From Mactra quadrangularis (lineage: Eukaryota > Mollusca > Bivalvia > Venerida > Mactridae), in the NCBI GenBank assembly GCA_025267735.1, contig CM046299.1, positions 25,942,468-26,006,467 on the forward strand: a DNA stretch of 64,000 bases, read 5' to 3'. How positions within the stretch are numbered: the stretch's first letter is position 1; every line of letters begins with the position of its first letter. Both the position numbers and the translations under genes were made by a program. Positions 47,151 through 58,389 of this stretch are shown here, in pieces. The notes below the pieces were generated by a model. That model saw only the letters and a program-made list of their open reading frames with translations, had not been told where the DNA came from and did not search any database.

Positions 47151-47600
47151 CCCACCACCTGTAACAATTGAATAATACAATGGTTAAGAATTTTCTCGCC
47201 TCATGAGATTAGAAGAAAGGCATTCTGCAAGGTCTGCTTTGTTGTCAGCTTATGTTATAATATTGATCCCATACTTGAGGTAGTGGCACATGTCGACAAG
47301 TAATTTGTTTTCCAACAGGTCGTCGTTTGCCAATTTGCATTGTTCATGTAAAGACTTTACTGGAATTGCAACCAAGATATTTATCAAAAGTGACACCAAC
47401 AAGCGTAGTTTGTTCACTAAATTGAGAGAAAAGTCTTGACAAATATAAAAGCATGGTCACCAAATGTCTGACAATGTTCAGGCTTGCGAAGAGATTAAAT
47501 CAACTAGCATAACCATCTAAAATAACAGATGAAGGTTTGCCTGAATTAGATACCTTTGTTGGAACGATTATACCTTATTCAGTGGTAAGTATATTCAAAA
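46370..47600 (-). pseudogene. Decayed PIN-like/CXC-domain gene, left copy
   Basis: On the minus strand, fragments in two or more frames line up in this order: VILDGYAS (about 47500), VTFDKYLG (about 47380), NKADLAECLSSNLM (about 47225), EADTHNIIH (about 47075), SSTDTDELLLL (about 47000), TGCDTTSSFHGFSKK (about 46890), IERFLCALYDC (about 46775), LPSTKDA (about 46675). A cysteine-rich block CKCYKADQVCIFGCDCNVQH (about 46380-46470) closes it. The order EAD, DTD, GCDTT then CXC is one I recognise from a large uncharacterised animal protein family often found in repeats. The spaced acidic residues suggest a PIN/FEN-like nuclease (inference), and the tail resembles a tesmin/TSO1 CXC domain. At least three frameshifts and internal stops make it a pseudogene. 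Confidence 0.7.
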
Positions 47601-47659
47601 TTTGACACCCGTGGCATCAACGTACATGCGTTTCTACATGCAAGGTCCAATCTCCCGAT

Positions 47660-48357
47660 TTTGTGCTTTTATAAAACAGAAGAAAATTTCAAAGATTTCT
47701 GGTTATATCAATGCTAGAGCAAAACACTTTGACACTCGCATTATACTTCACGTCTCGGGTGCTGTAGATAATGGACATAAACGATTACTAGTAAGTAGTA
47801 CAAATACTGATGTATTACTTATTCATAAATTACAATCTTTAGATTGAAATATAAATGGTATCTGGTACATCAAAGTATCTGTGTTGTTATCAATTGGTCA
47901 CAATGAGGAGACTGAAATATTGAAAGATTCTTGTGTGCACTTTATAATTGCAATTCTAAAAACCTACATAGATTAATGTCGTGAAATACTTTTTATAATG
48001 CAAAGAAGTCCATTGATTTGCTTCCGCCTACCAAGGACGCTTAACAGTCTCATGTTTTAAGCGCCAGTTATCTAACAGAGATCTTGATACAGGCTGCAAA
48101 TATTCACTTTGAACTTAAGATCAAGTCACTATGGGATATTGGTCACATGAAAATGATACTATATCTCCTGTTTGGATTCGAAAGTCACCGAATACTTCGG
48201 CATGCTTGCAAATACTAACCTGTGGTGTTAGATCCAAATGCATTTCTGCTAGATGCAAATGTTACAAGGCTAGCCAAGTCTGCATATTTGGGTGTCATTG
48301 TGAAGTACAACATTGTGCCAATCCTGTTTCGTTTTTTGAGAAACTATATGTTTAGGA
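47660..48357 (+). pseudogene. Decayed PIN-like/CXC-domain gene, right copy
   Basis: Plus-strand counterpart of 46370-47180. HFDTRIILHVSGAVDNGHKR and SSTNTDVLLI (about 47725-47830) correspond to EADTHNIIH and SSTDTDELLLL. After stops and frameshifts, the cysteine-rich tail ISARCKCYKASQVCIFGCHC (about 48240-48300) remains open. EAD has become HFD here. The region matching TGCDTT is lost or too diverged to see. Confidence 0.7.
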
Positions 48358-48474
48358 TTTGTACCATTTAGATTATGATACATTTTACAATCATTTCATA
48401 GAAATCGAAATATGTTCTTAACTCAATGTTTGTCATGTTAGGATTGATTTATTGTGTAATTCTCCGTTTAGTTA

Positions 48475-48739
48475 GGTTCAACGCCGTAGCAGCACATCGT
48501 AAGGGTCATATCACGGCCGTCCTAGAAAAGCTAAATATCTGGATAAAGCTCTCTACCAGTTACTAAGCATGTACTTTCGTCAGTGACTGACATAATTAAG
48601 AATTAGTGGTAGGAGGGAGAATTTCCATAGAAATCAAGTCATGAACAAACCCCATGAAAATATGCTTTGCCCGGGATTAGAAATAAAAAAAAACTCGCGA
48701 TCAGCAGACTAGCGTGCTACCTACTGAGCTAAATGGGAG
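48475..48739 (-). mobile_element. SINE family B, right palindrome arm
   Basis: Mirror image of 45957-46228 at the position predicted by the palindrome (coordinate sum about 94,696). Confidence 0.85.
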
Positions 48740-49509
48740 CTGTATTTTTACCTATTTACGCGACAAACATTACATAAAGGGAAGTAATCATGTAACCAAA
48801 CGCATTTAAAAATCATTTGAACAATTTGAAAGTATTTTAAAAGTTTTCTATTATAAATTTACATGACTTTTTGCAAGAAATATACTGTACAATGATTACA
48901 TTGCTTTAATAATAAGAAAATGCACTGTGTTGACCTTTGACCTAAATAACACATTTAATCACAAAATAGGTTTTAAACATTCTCTATGTGGCTCAGTAAG
49001 TCATCTAGCAACGTGAATTAAATAATGAACTGCCTTTTCAAAAGTTTTCCACTTTTGTAAAAAAATCTCTAAAAACAGTTTTACCACTCGCCCTTAATTT
49101 TACACCACTGTGACATTATTTTAACCTTATCGAGTATTAAATATCTACTTAAAAGGTCATGAAGCATCAATAAACACAATTCAAGTAGATTTAAACCATA
49201 AACACTAACTGTAGTTCTACTAGTTGAACTATTGTAGACGATTTTTTTATTGTCACCTATTTTCGCGACAAAAGGCTTAAAAGGGAAGTAATCATGTAAT
49301 CAAACACTAAATTTTTTTATAAAAATAAAGTTTAATCATAATACATTAGTTTTCAACAAAGAAAATCTCCACTTTACCGATTAAATTTCTTGAAATTTCA
49401 GTATAAAGAGCATAGGGTCTTATAAAAAATAAATGCACCTAGTTGACCTTTGACCTAGATTATGGACTTAAACGCGACTTAGATTTTATACATCCCCCCG
49501 TACGATATC

Positions 49510-50130
49510 GCGCATGGGCAATTATTTTACAGAGGCCCGGACAATTAAAAAGGGGTCAAATGTAAGAACATTTAAGTAAAGTGTTTAATCAATTGATGTT
49601 TGACAGTAAAATGTCAACTACAGTATAAATTTCAACTGAAATGAATGTTGGCGGAACGTCCGGAAACATGGTACAGTTTGGTGCGAAATTAACACAATTT
49701 ATTGACTCTTTGCCAGGGCCTCAAAACATGTGTTCTATTTTTAGAAAGTAGAAAACCCGATAACATTAGAGAGACCTTGAACCTAATTTCTTCCAGGTTA
49801 AAATCTAGCGTGTGGTATACACAGTTTTAAAGTTATTGTAAAAAAAGTACTAAAAACGTCCGGTTGTAGGACGCTAACCAGTATAGGTAATGTATGGTGT
49901 TTAGAAATTGTGTAAATATTGTGTCAATTGTTGTACATGTATGTATGTCTGCAAAATATGTAGTACTTATAAATATACTTTAAGACTGAGCACATGTTTA
50001 ACTGATCATTGTACATTATTTTGTAATAAATCTTCAAAATGACTGTAAAAATTGTGTGATATGTGATAAACGAAATAGAATTGAACGTCTTTATTGTTAT
50101 TACTTTAAAGCGCCAAGTTGTTTGGGATTA
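49510..50130. other. Unassigned sequence
   Basis: AT-rich, no gene or repeat recognised. Confidence 0.4.
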
Positions 50131-51810
50131 TGGAGACTTCGGTAAATGACTATATCGGTAAATTGATTTTATATAGTAAATCGTTTGGAGAGATCGGTAA
50201 ATTGATATTGTATAATGTAATTATTCTGAATGTGTGATAATCAATGTTCATTATGATTTGTTTGTACATTATTTTTTGAACTTGTTTGTTAAATGTTGTT
50301 ATATTTTAATAAAATCATAATTTCTCAATATTGAATAATATTTTCTTTTTCTTGATATATACGAGTGATTTATATAAGTCATGGAGTTCAGATCAAATTG
50401 CATATTTAAAAAAAAAGACATAAGAATAATAAATAACTAACATAAATTCATCTATTTTATTGTTTTATTAAATATGTCATGCATAATATGTCATATTTAA
50501 AAAAAATGATAACAGTTGATAGCACGTCGTGAAACAATTAATTATAAAAAGATTACATTATATAAATAGATAATTTGTTCCAATATTTTCGACGGGAATC
50601 TTACCAGACCTGAAATACACGAAATAAAATTAGAACAAAGTATAAAAAAATACCTATAATATACATTAACTCAAGTCATTATAAAAAGTACATTGCATGT
50701 ATCAATTAATAAATCGTTGTAATATATCGACGGGAATCAAACCATGCCTGAAAAAAACCGATAAAAAAGGTTAATAAAATCATATTTTTTATAACATATT
50801 AATGAAGTCAAAAGATAATTCAGTGAATTTATTAATTAATCCACGGGAATCAAGCAAACAACATAAAAAGTATAAGATAATACAGGATTTTTAGAAATAT
50901 ATTTAACAAACCATGTGATAATAAAAATTACATCGTATTTGTTATAAAATGCAATATATTCACGGAATCGAGCCTGAAACATAAAACAGTAAAAAAAAAT
51001 GGAGTCGAAAAAAACTATGTTCACTCAAAAGATAAATTGCCATTGATGACAGCCAATTAGCTAATAAAATACCGGTGCGTTTAAAACAATCATGATTGTT
51101 CATATTCGTTCATATTAAAGTTTGAATGGCTTAATTGTCATCAATTGGCCAATTAAAGTTTGGTCACAAACAAGTCAGGCGTGCACATAATTAGCACAAT
51201 ATTTGCTGTAAATCTTTTATTTCATATCAGTCATTAAGTTGATAAAAAGTCAACAATAAAATAGATTTATAAATTTTATTTACTATTTCATCTAAGTTAA
51301 TACACATTCACAATGATCCACTTTCTTTACTTTATCAAACGTTAATTTTTTTAATACAATGAATAATAATTACATAGAAATGAGAATATGAGATCGGACA
51401 AAACACATTCTTTAACATTTTCATCCAATCTTTTACTTCATATATGTACATCTTCAAAAGCGAATAAACAACGATAAATAAATGATATTATTATACTTTT
51501 TCCCTGTTGCTGCCAATGTATCTTCATTGTCTTCTGTAATAGTAAAATGAAAAAACAACAGCGGCGTGTAATTGTTATTTTTACAATAGTAAATCGTAAA
51601 TTTCAAAATATAAACTGTCAAATAGGACAACTTAAATAATAAATATTTTAATGTAAGTACATTTGTATATTAATTCATTTTTATTTAATCATTAGCGACT
51701 GTTATTCACACCTACTTAATTTACACTATACAATATCAATTTACCGATCTCTCCAAACGATTTACTATATAAAATCAATTTACCGATATAGTCATTTACC
51801 GAAGTCTCCA
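50131..51810. mobile_element. Element with long (about 85 bp) terminal inverted repeats
   Basis: The left end TGGAGACTTCGGTAAATGAC and the complement of the right end agree almost perfectly for about 85 bp. Within each terminal repeat, ATCGGTAAATTGAT occurs twice. The interior is very AT-rich and contains a degenerate tandem repeat (about 50590-50990). No transposase or polymerase frame, and no clear target duplication. Superfamily unknown. Confidence 0.75.
50585..50995. repeat. Degenerate tandem repeat, four units of about 110-140 bp
   Basis: CGACGGGAATC-like cores recur near 50590, 50729, 50841 and 50959, each followed by a CCTGAAA or CAACATA block and A-rich filler. They stand out because the rest of the element has almost no CG. 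Confidence 0.6.
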
Positions 51811-52113
51811 GATACCGTTGTTTGACAAACTGATATGTTTGAAATAGCATTAGTTTAAACGTGTTTATTGGTACATTGTAATTGTAATTGCAATTTAGCA
51901 TAGAATTTTGAACAGAACAGAATTTTATTTAGAAAAGTACAAAGTACATATTCATAAATAAATACAATAATTAAAGCATAATTACACATAATCAATATAG
52001 CAACGTATACATGTGAATTTTACAAGAAGATGAACATATTATCAAGTATTAATATATTTAACTAGTAGTATTTCATGTATCAAAAATATATTTTTGAAAT
52101 TAAAACGATTAAA

Positions 52114-54735
52114 TTACAAACTATTTAACTGAGTTTTCATTTTTAAAGCTTCTTTAACAAAAATTGAAACTTTGATTAATGTCGGAGCATACTGACAATT
52201 CAATAATTCGATAAATTTAAACATTGATGGCTTTTTGTAAAAATATGGTTTTAAGTATTTTTTACGTATATTAAGATAAAAAGGACATATACATATAACA
52301 TGAAACTCGTCTTCAATTTCGTTTTTTGTACAAAATCTGCATATTCTTAAATTATGTGGAGTATTACTATTAAAATATCTACCAGAATTAATATGGAATT
52401 GATGCCCAGCAAGTCTTAATCTACAAAAATAAAATCTATACTTTCTGGGTAAAACGTTTAAGTATTCTTCATAATGAAACAATGTTTTACAATAAAAATA
52501 ATTCTTCAACATATTACACTTTTCTAAATTATTAAACCATTCCTGCTTAAATGTATCTATTATTCTAGATTGAAATGTATATGGAAAAGTTTTTATATCA
52601 ACACAATTATCATTATTAAAAACATTACAAAAACCATATTTATTCAATAATTTTTTAACATCAGATACCCAGTTGGACATGCCATTATTACAATCTTTTA
52701 AACTTTCATCGTACATAGTTTTCATAATAATATTATCAGAATGTTTCACTTTCAACCAGTATTTTATTATTCTAACATAACGTTTAATATATAGCGGATA
52801 TCGCCCTAGCTCACCGTAGACAGCTATATTCGGTGTACTTCTAGGGACTTTTAATATAGATTTACAAAATTTTAAATGTATGCGTTCTATTTCAAGTGAC
52901 TTTAAATGACCCCAAATCTCAGAAGAGTAGCTTAAAATGGATCCTACAAAAGAATCAAACAATTGACATAAAATATATGGCTTTAGATCAAATTTATTAC
53001 AATAATGAGTAAAAGTATGTAATGCTTTTAAGGCTTTACCACATAAATGTTCTTTGTGTAGATTAAAATTACCAGTATAATTAAACACGGAACCTAAATA
53101 ATTAAAACTGTCTACTACATCTAGACTTTCCCCACCATAAGTCCAAGATTCATCTTTTAATAATTTACCCCTTTTCCTAAAAACCATAACTTTTGTTTTT
53201 GATGTGTTCACCTTAAGACCCCAATTGTTGCAATAAGTATTTAACATGTTTAAATGGTTTTGAAGTTCTAGTGGACTTTTAGCTAAAAGAGCCATGTCGT
53301 CTGCAAATAAAAGAATAATAAGGACAATATCGTTAAAATGTAAACCCGATTCACAATCATTTTGCAAAAATAATTCCAGATCATTGACAAACAATGAAAA
53401 TAAAATAGGTGATAAAACTTCACCTTGGCGTAAACCAACAGCATAATTAAAATAATCCGAATAATCAGAACATGATTTAACACAGGATTTAACTTTTACA
53501 TACATATCTTTCATAATGCGCAATAATTTACCTTGGATGCCCTGTTTATACAATTTTAACCATAGAGCATTCCGATATATCGTATCAAAACATTTAGATA
53601 AGTCAACAAAAGCTACGTATAGTCGTCTATTACGATTAAGATATGACTGAACAATAGACATAAGAATAAAAATTGCATCTACAGTAGAACAGTTTTTACG
53701 AAATCCAAATTGAGCATCAGATAAAACATGATATTTTTCACAAAAAGACTCAATTCGTTTATGTATAACAGTAGTAAATAACTTAGAAAAACAACTGACC
53801 AATGTGATCCCTCTAAAACAATTAACGTCATTAGAATTCGATTTCTTTGGGATCGGAATAATAATACCCTCAGTCCATTTATCGGGAAAAACTCCAGATT
53901 GTAAAATAGCGTTAAAAATATCACATATATGAGACCCAATGATATCGAAACTATTAATAAAATATTCGTTTAATAAGCAGTCAGCGCCAAATGCTTTGTT
54001 GGTTTTAAGAGTATTCACAGCTTTTTTAATTTCTAACAATGACATCGGCTCGTCTAGTTCCTCAAATCTAGGATTACCAGTATCATTAAAATCATGCTCA
54101 TGACAGAAAGACTCAGCTTCTGCATTATTGCATTGTGTTATACCTTCACTTTCATTAGCAAAGAAATCACGAAAACTATTCAAAGAAATGTTATTGTTAT
54201 TGTTTAATCTTTTATTTTTAAAGAACTTCCAAAATTGTTTCGGGTTTGAGTTTCTCAAATTTTCGATTTCTCGCATTTTAACGTTATAATATCGACGTTT
54301 CTTTTTACGAATTAATTGTTTATAAGATAATTTTGCGTCGCAAAAAATACGTCTATTTTCAGAAGAGTTACATTGATTAAATACACGTAATGACCGTAAA
54401 TACTCAAGTCGCGAATTAACGCATTCAAAATCAAACCATTCTTTGTGCTTAATTTTTGATGTATCGGTGAAACGTGGTGAATTTGAAAACTTTATTTCTT
54501 TGTTAAACAAAGGATCCGCAACGTTCCGTATAACATCGGTAAACCCGTTAAGAACATTATTTATTGAATCTCTTCTCGAAATGTCTATACTATTGACTAA
54601 AGAATTTAACTCAGGTAATCTGGCAAATATTCCAGCTCGAAAATCACGTAAACGAGATTTATCCCATTTATATGTAGTATCAATGTTTTCATGTGAATTA
54701 TTATCATAGTGATTACAATATAAAGATAGTATTAA
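52114..54735 (-). CDS. Outer LINE ORF2, reverse transcriptase part
   Basis: About 873 codons remain open. The RT core spans roughly residues 290-530: IIPIPKK, then FRGITLVSCFSKLF, QFGFRK, AFVDLSKCFD (first catalytic aspartate), GLRQGEVLSPILFSLFVNDL and LLFADDMALLAKS (the two catalytic aspartates). The C-terminal part holds a C-x2-C..H..C knuckle (RICRFCTKNEIEDEFHVICI). The left-most residues start at the junction with the inner LINE, so the frame has no start of its own; its endonuclease lies at 59578-60462. The RT half has no stop over 2.6 kb, so the outer LINE was probably intact until recently. Confidence 0.9.
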   Translation of the reverse strand, partial: LILSLYCNHYDNNSHENIDTTYKWDKSRLRDFRAGIFARLPELNSLVNSIDISRRDSINNVLNGFTDVIRNVADPLFNKEIKFSNSPRFTDTSKIKHKEWFDFECVNSRLEYLRSLRVFNQCNSSENRRIFCDAKLSYKQLIRKKKRRYYNVKMREIENLRNSNPKQFWKFFKNKRLNNNNNISLNSFRDFFANESEGITQCNNAEAESFCHEHDFNDTGNPRFEELDEPMSLLEIKKAVNTLKTNKAFGADCLLNEYFINSFDIIGSHICDIFNAILQSGVFPDKWTEGIIIPIPKKSNSNDVNCFRGITLVSCFSKLFTTVIHKRIESFCEKYHVLSDAQFGFRKNCSTVDAIFILMSIVQSYLNRNRRLYVAFVDLSKCFDTIYRNALWLKLYKQGIQGKLLRIMKDMYVKVKSCVKSCSDYSDYFNYAVGLRQGEVLSPILFSLFVNDLELFLQNDCESGLHFNDIVLIILLFADDMALLAKSPLELQNHLNMLNTYCNNWGLKVNTSKTKVMVFRKRGKLLKDESWTYGGESLDVVDSFNYLGSVFNYTGNFNLHKEHLCGKALKALHTFTHYCNKFDLKPYILCQLFDSFVGSILSYSSEIWGHLKSLEIERIHLKFCKSILKVPRSTPNIAVYGELGRYPLYIKRYVRIIKYWLKVKHSDNIIMKTMYDESLKDCNNGMSNWVSDVKKLLNKYGFCNVFNNDNCVDIKTFPYTFQSRIIDTFKQEWFNNLEKCNMLKNYFYCKTLFHYEEYLNVLPRKYRFYFCRLRLAGHQFHINSGRYFNSNTPHNLRICRFCTKNEIEDEFHVICICPFYLNIRKKYLKPYFYKKPSMFKFIELLNCQYAPTLIKVSIFVKEALKMKTQLNSL

Positions 54736-54945
54736 CAATTCAATTCAATTCAATATTTATTTATTTAGCACAAACATAAGTTTTTTTGCCAATACAAAGT
54801 ACAAATAAACAAAAAGAACAAACATATATAATAGAGGGAAAAAAAAGAGAAAAAGGGAAAAAAAGGAAAAGACACATGTATATGTTTAGTAAGGAGAAAA
54901 GTGATGTACATGGATGATATAATAGTTAACAATTAAATATAAATT

Positions 54946-56280
54946 CTATTTTTCTCTTTGTAAATTAGCTAAGTAAATAAATTTTGCAAGTGATTTTAAA
55001 GTTTTAGGGTTAGTATTTTTCATCAGCAAAATAAATTTGTTGATAGTCGGCCAGGAACAATAGTAATTAGGTAAACAATTCATTCTTATATTTCTATATT
55101 TTGGACAGACAAGTAAAAAGTGATATTCTGATTCAATACAATTTAAATTACAATTTCTACAAATTCTATCTTCCATAGCAATATTTCTATATCTTCCTTC
55201 TTCAATCATTAGTTTATGTGCCGAACAACGAAACCTACTTAAAGCCATTCTATGGGAGTCATTGTTTATACAGGATAAGTACGATTCATACTCAAAGTTT
55301 TGCTTAAATAGACAGAAGGATTTCAATTTAGAAGATAAACTTATTTCACAACACCACGTTTGAAAATACTGATCGTAAACTCTTTGTATAAGCAATTGCA
55401 ATTGAAATTTTGTTAAAATTTCTACGTTCCATAAATATGAAAATCCAAGTTCTTCTAACAAATTCTTAATATTTAAAGACCATTTATTAACGTATGCACC
55501 AGTATTATCTCTCATATTGTACATTTTATACATTAAAGACTGCTTTTTATTAAGTAATTTAAACCAGTATTTAAGGAGTCTAATTTTTCTTGTAACAAAA
55601 AGAGGAAACCTACCTAATTCGCCATAGACTGCCACATTATTCGTGGAATACTTAAGACCAAGAATCTGTTTAAAAAATTTTGATTGAATACGTTCAATAT
55701 CATTTGCCTTATGAAACCCCCACACCTCTGCCCCGTAAAAAAGAATAGGAGATATCATAGTATCAAATAGTTTCAATTTCTCTGTAATATTAAGAGGTAA
55801 AATATCAAACAATGACAGTAAAGAATACAAGGCTTTTGACGCTTTAACAGACAAAATCTTTTGTGTTTTGTAAAAAGTACCATTCGAATTTATAGTTACC
55901 CCCAGATAATTAAAAGAGGATACAACTTGAAGTTTTACATCATTATAAAATAAATCTACTGGCACATGTCTATTGCCTGACTTACATATCATTACTACAG
56001 TCTTATTTGTATTAACTTGGATACCCCAAGAATTACAATACATGTATAAATTGTTTAATAAAGTTTGTAAGCCATCGGCACTATACGAAAATAAAACAGT
56101 ATCATCAGCAAATAATAGTACAAATAATTGTAGTTCATCAATTGTAAAACAGTCAATTGATTCATCCAACAATTGTGATTGCATATCATTTATAAAAAAC
56201 AAAAACAATAAAGGAGACAATGGCTCTCCTTGTTTGACTCCTGCGTGACTTTCAAAATAATCGGAAAGGGAACCATTCAC
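54946..56280 (-). CDS. Inner LINE ORF2, C-terminal part (RT palm to zinc knuckle)
   Basis: 444 codons continuing the RT started at 56295-58385. Visible are AGVKQGEPLSPLLFLFFIND, the catalytic LLFADDTVLFS, the thumb region, and a C-terminal knuckle RICRNCNLNCIESEYHFLLV followed by CPKYRNIR. The join to the upstream frame is a shift of one base in the A run complementary to the seven T at about 56310-56316. There the upstream frame reads ILKKYMSL-stop, while the expected frame would continue into VKSCVRVNGSL. No other lesion was seen, so this could be a genuine mutation or a sequencing error in a homopolymer. Confidence 0.9.
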   Translation of the reverse strand: MNGSLSDYFESHAGVKQGEPLSPLLFLFFINDMQSQLLDESIDCFTIDELQLFVLLFADDTVLFSYSADGLQTLLNNLYMYCNSWGIQVNTNKTVVMICKSGNRHVPVDLFYNDVKLQVVSSFNYLGVTINSNGTFYKTQKILSVKASKALYSLLSLFDILPLNITEKLKLFDTMISPILFYGAEVWGFHKANDIERIQSKFFKQILGLKYSTNNVAVYGELGRFPLFVTRKIRLLKYWFKLLNKKQSLMYKMYNMRDNTGAYVNKWSLNIKNLLEELGFSYLWNVEILTKFQLQLLIQRVYDQYFQTWCCEISLSSKLKSFCLFKQNFEYESYLSCINNDSHRMALSRFRCSAHKLMIEEGRYRNIAMEDRICRNCNLNCIESEYHFLLVCPKYRNIRMNCLPNYYCSWPTINKFILLMKNTNPKTLKSLAKFIYLANLQREK

Positions 56281-56294
56281 ACGTACACATGATT

Positions 56295-58385
56295 TTACAG
56301 ACTCATATATTTTTTTAGAATATTAACAATCTTTGTGGAGGTACCAGAATTAATTAATTTATACCAAATGCCATTTCTATAAACTACATCGAAAGCCTTT
56401 TTAAAATCAACAAAAGCTAAATACAACTTACGTTTTTCAACAGACAGGACTTTTTGAATAATTGATGTCAACGTAAATACACAATCAATAGTACTCTTTT
56501 CTTTTCTGAACCCAAATTGGTTATCAGTAAGTATATTATTATTATCAGCCCATGATCGCAATCTATTATCAATAAGAATAGAAAATATTTTAGAGAATAT
56601 ACTAGTTAGACAAATACCACGATAATTGTTCACATTATCTTTGTCTCCAGATTTTGGAATAGGTACTATAATTCCTTTAGTCCATGACTCGGGATACAAA
56701 CATTTATTATACATATGATTAAAAAGTTTACATAACAATGGTGATAAAATATCTTTACTGTCTAAAAATATATCAGGAACAATGCTATCTATACCTCCAC
56801 TTTTACCTCGTTTCAACGAAGAAATTGCTTTATTAATTTCAGCAATACTAAAATCACGATCTAATTGATCTATATGAATATCGTTAGGATTTTCATTATT
56901 TAAAAATAGTTCAACATTTTCATCAATGAAAATCTCCTCATCGGAAAATAAATGTTTAAAATAATCAAAAAATTGACCTTCGCTAATATTATTACTACTA
57001 CTATTAATATTTGATTTATTCCTTATCTTTTTTAATTCAGTCCAGAATTTCTGAGGACAATTTACAGCATAAGCATTCATTTTTGACTTTTGGTTTTGCT
57101 GATAATGATAACGTGCTTTATTTTTAGTTTTCTTATATAGTTTTCGTTTTAAAAGTAGTTGAGTTCGATTTTCATCTGACTTAACATATCGGTATTTTCT
57201 ATTAGCACACCTGTATTCTTGTCTAGCAAGTTCGCAGTCCTGATTCCACCACGGACTGGAAAATTTTCGTATATTTTTATTTGAAGAACAATTATTAAAC
57301 GTTTTACCAAAAACTGAAAACGCAGACTCATACAGACATGAAGATAATTGGTCGATACCAGTATTAAAACACATTTTATCATTAGATTCAATAATATTGT
57401 CAACAATATTGTTCATAAGTGTCATATTAGATAAAATATTATTTCTATAAGCAGATATATTTTCCTGCTTCCAGTGAATTCGCTCACCGCTCGTAGTGAT
57501 TGGCTCACCTTCAACATTCATATGTCTTGTAATGTTAAAATTAAATTGCAAGGGGAGATGACTCGAGTGAGTATACAAATCATGTACAATAAAATTTGTA
57601 ATAAACGGGAAAAAGTCACGTGAACAAATAACATAGTCAATTAAACTACTACCATGTACTGATATGTTTGTATAGCTACCAATGTCGGCGTCATCTCCGA
57701 TTCTACCGTTAACAATATTTAAATTACTATTAATACATAAATCAAGTAATTTGTTACCAGATGCGTTTACTATTTTGTCCATAGTAAACCTATATGGCAA
57801 CAAATATTCATATTCATCTGAAATATCTTCATGTTGCACAACATTTAAAAAATGATTTAAATTTTGATTATTACAATCATAGTCACGTTTTTCGCCACAT
57901 CGAGCATTAAAATCGCCCATGATTGTAACATAGCCAAGACTACTATACTTGCGCACGAAATTTTCTAACACATTAAAATAGCCCAAGTCGTGTAAGTTAA
58001 AATACACAGAATTACTAGGGGGGATATATAGGAAACAAACATAAAGGTCATCATCTAGACCAACTACATGTTTACAAAATTTTAACCAAATGAAACCATT
58101 TTCATCAATGTCCGCAACATCAAACATATTTTTTAGGTTATTACGATAAAAAAGACAAATGCCACCGTGACCACGGTTATTATTGCTACTAATGCTTTGT
58201 TTTCTAGGTATACTAATACATTCGTAGCCATCAATGTTAAAAGAGTCAGATTTACGCTGCCAAGTTTCAGAAAAGAACAATAAATCAAAATTACATACAA
58301 AGTTTATAAAGTCTTGATCATGTAGACAGTTTCTTAAACATTCAACATTCCATGATAAGAAACTAAGTTCACACCCTTTCTCCAA
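56295..58385 (-). CDS. Inner LINE ORF2, endonuclease and RT fingers
   Basis: About 696 codons. The apurinic-like endonuclease shows LSWNVECLRN at the start, SETW (about residue 40), GDFNARCG (about 155) and LIDYVICSRD (about 250), then SSHLPL where SDHxP is usual: the histidine is kept but the aspartate is replaced. The RT follows with IVPIPKSGDKDNVNNYRGIC, QFGFRKEKSTID and AFVDFKKAFDVVYRN. The frame opens without an AUG. The first possible codon used is TTG at 58385, and the first AUG is near residue 87, inside the endonuclease. The frame overlaps the ORF1 stop. Confidence 0.9.
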   Translation of the reverse strand: MEKGCELSFLSWNVECLRNCLHDQDFINFVCNFDLLFFSETWQRKSDSFNIDGYECISIPRKQSISSNNNRGHGGICLFYRNNLKNMFDVADIDENGFIWLKFCKHVVGLDDDLYVCFLYIPPSNSVYFNLHDLGYFNVLENFVRKYSSLGYVTIMGDFNARCGEKRDYDCNNQNLNHFLNVVQHEDISDEYEYLLPYRFTMDKIVNASGNKLLDLCINSNLNIVNGRIGDDADIGSYTNISVHGSSLIDYVICSRDFFPFITNFIVHDLYTHSSHLPLQFNFNITRHMNVEGEPITTSGERIHWKQENISAYRNNILSNMTLMNNIVDNIIESNDKMCFNTGIDQLSSCLYESAFSVFGKTFNNCSSNKNIRKFSSPWWNQDCELARQEYRCANRKYRYVKSDENRTQLLLKRKLYKKTKNKARYHYQQNQKSKMNAYAVNCPQKFWTELKKIRNKSNINSSSNNISEGQFFDYFKHLFSDEEIFIDENVELFLNNENPNDIHIDQLDRDFSIAEINKAISSLKRGKSGGIDSIVPDIFLDSKDILSPLLCKLFNHMYNKCLYPESWTKGIIVPIPKSGDKDNVNNYRGICLTSIFSKIFSILIDNRLRSWADNNNILTDNQFGFRKEKSTIDCVFTLTSIIQKVLSVEKRKLYLAFVDFKKAFDVVYRNGIWYKLINSGTSTKIVNILKKYMSL

Positions 58386-58389
58386 GGTC

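Larger units (their letters stand above)
47660..49509. repeat. Large palindrome, right arm
   Basis: Inverted partner of 45186-47150. The outermost shared bases are GATATCGTACGGGG and its complement. The spacer of about 0.5 kb (47150-47660) holds the 5' part of the left gene copy, which the right copy lacks. Confidence 0.9.

Noticed and set aside
51716..51901. 61-codon frame
   Set aside because: It is the translated right terminal inverted repeat of the 50131-51810 element.
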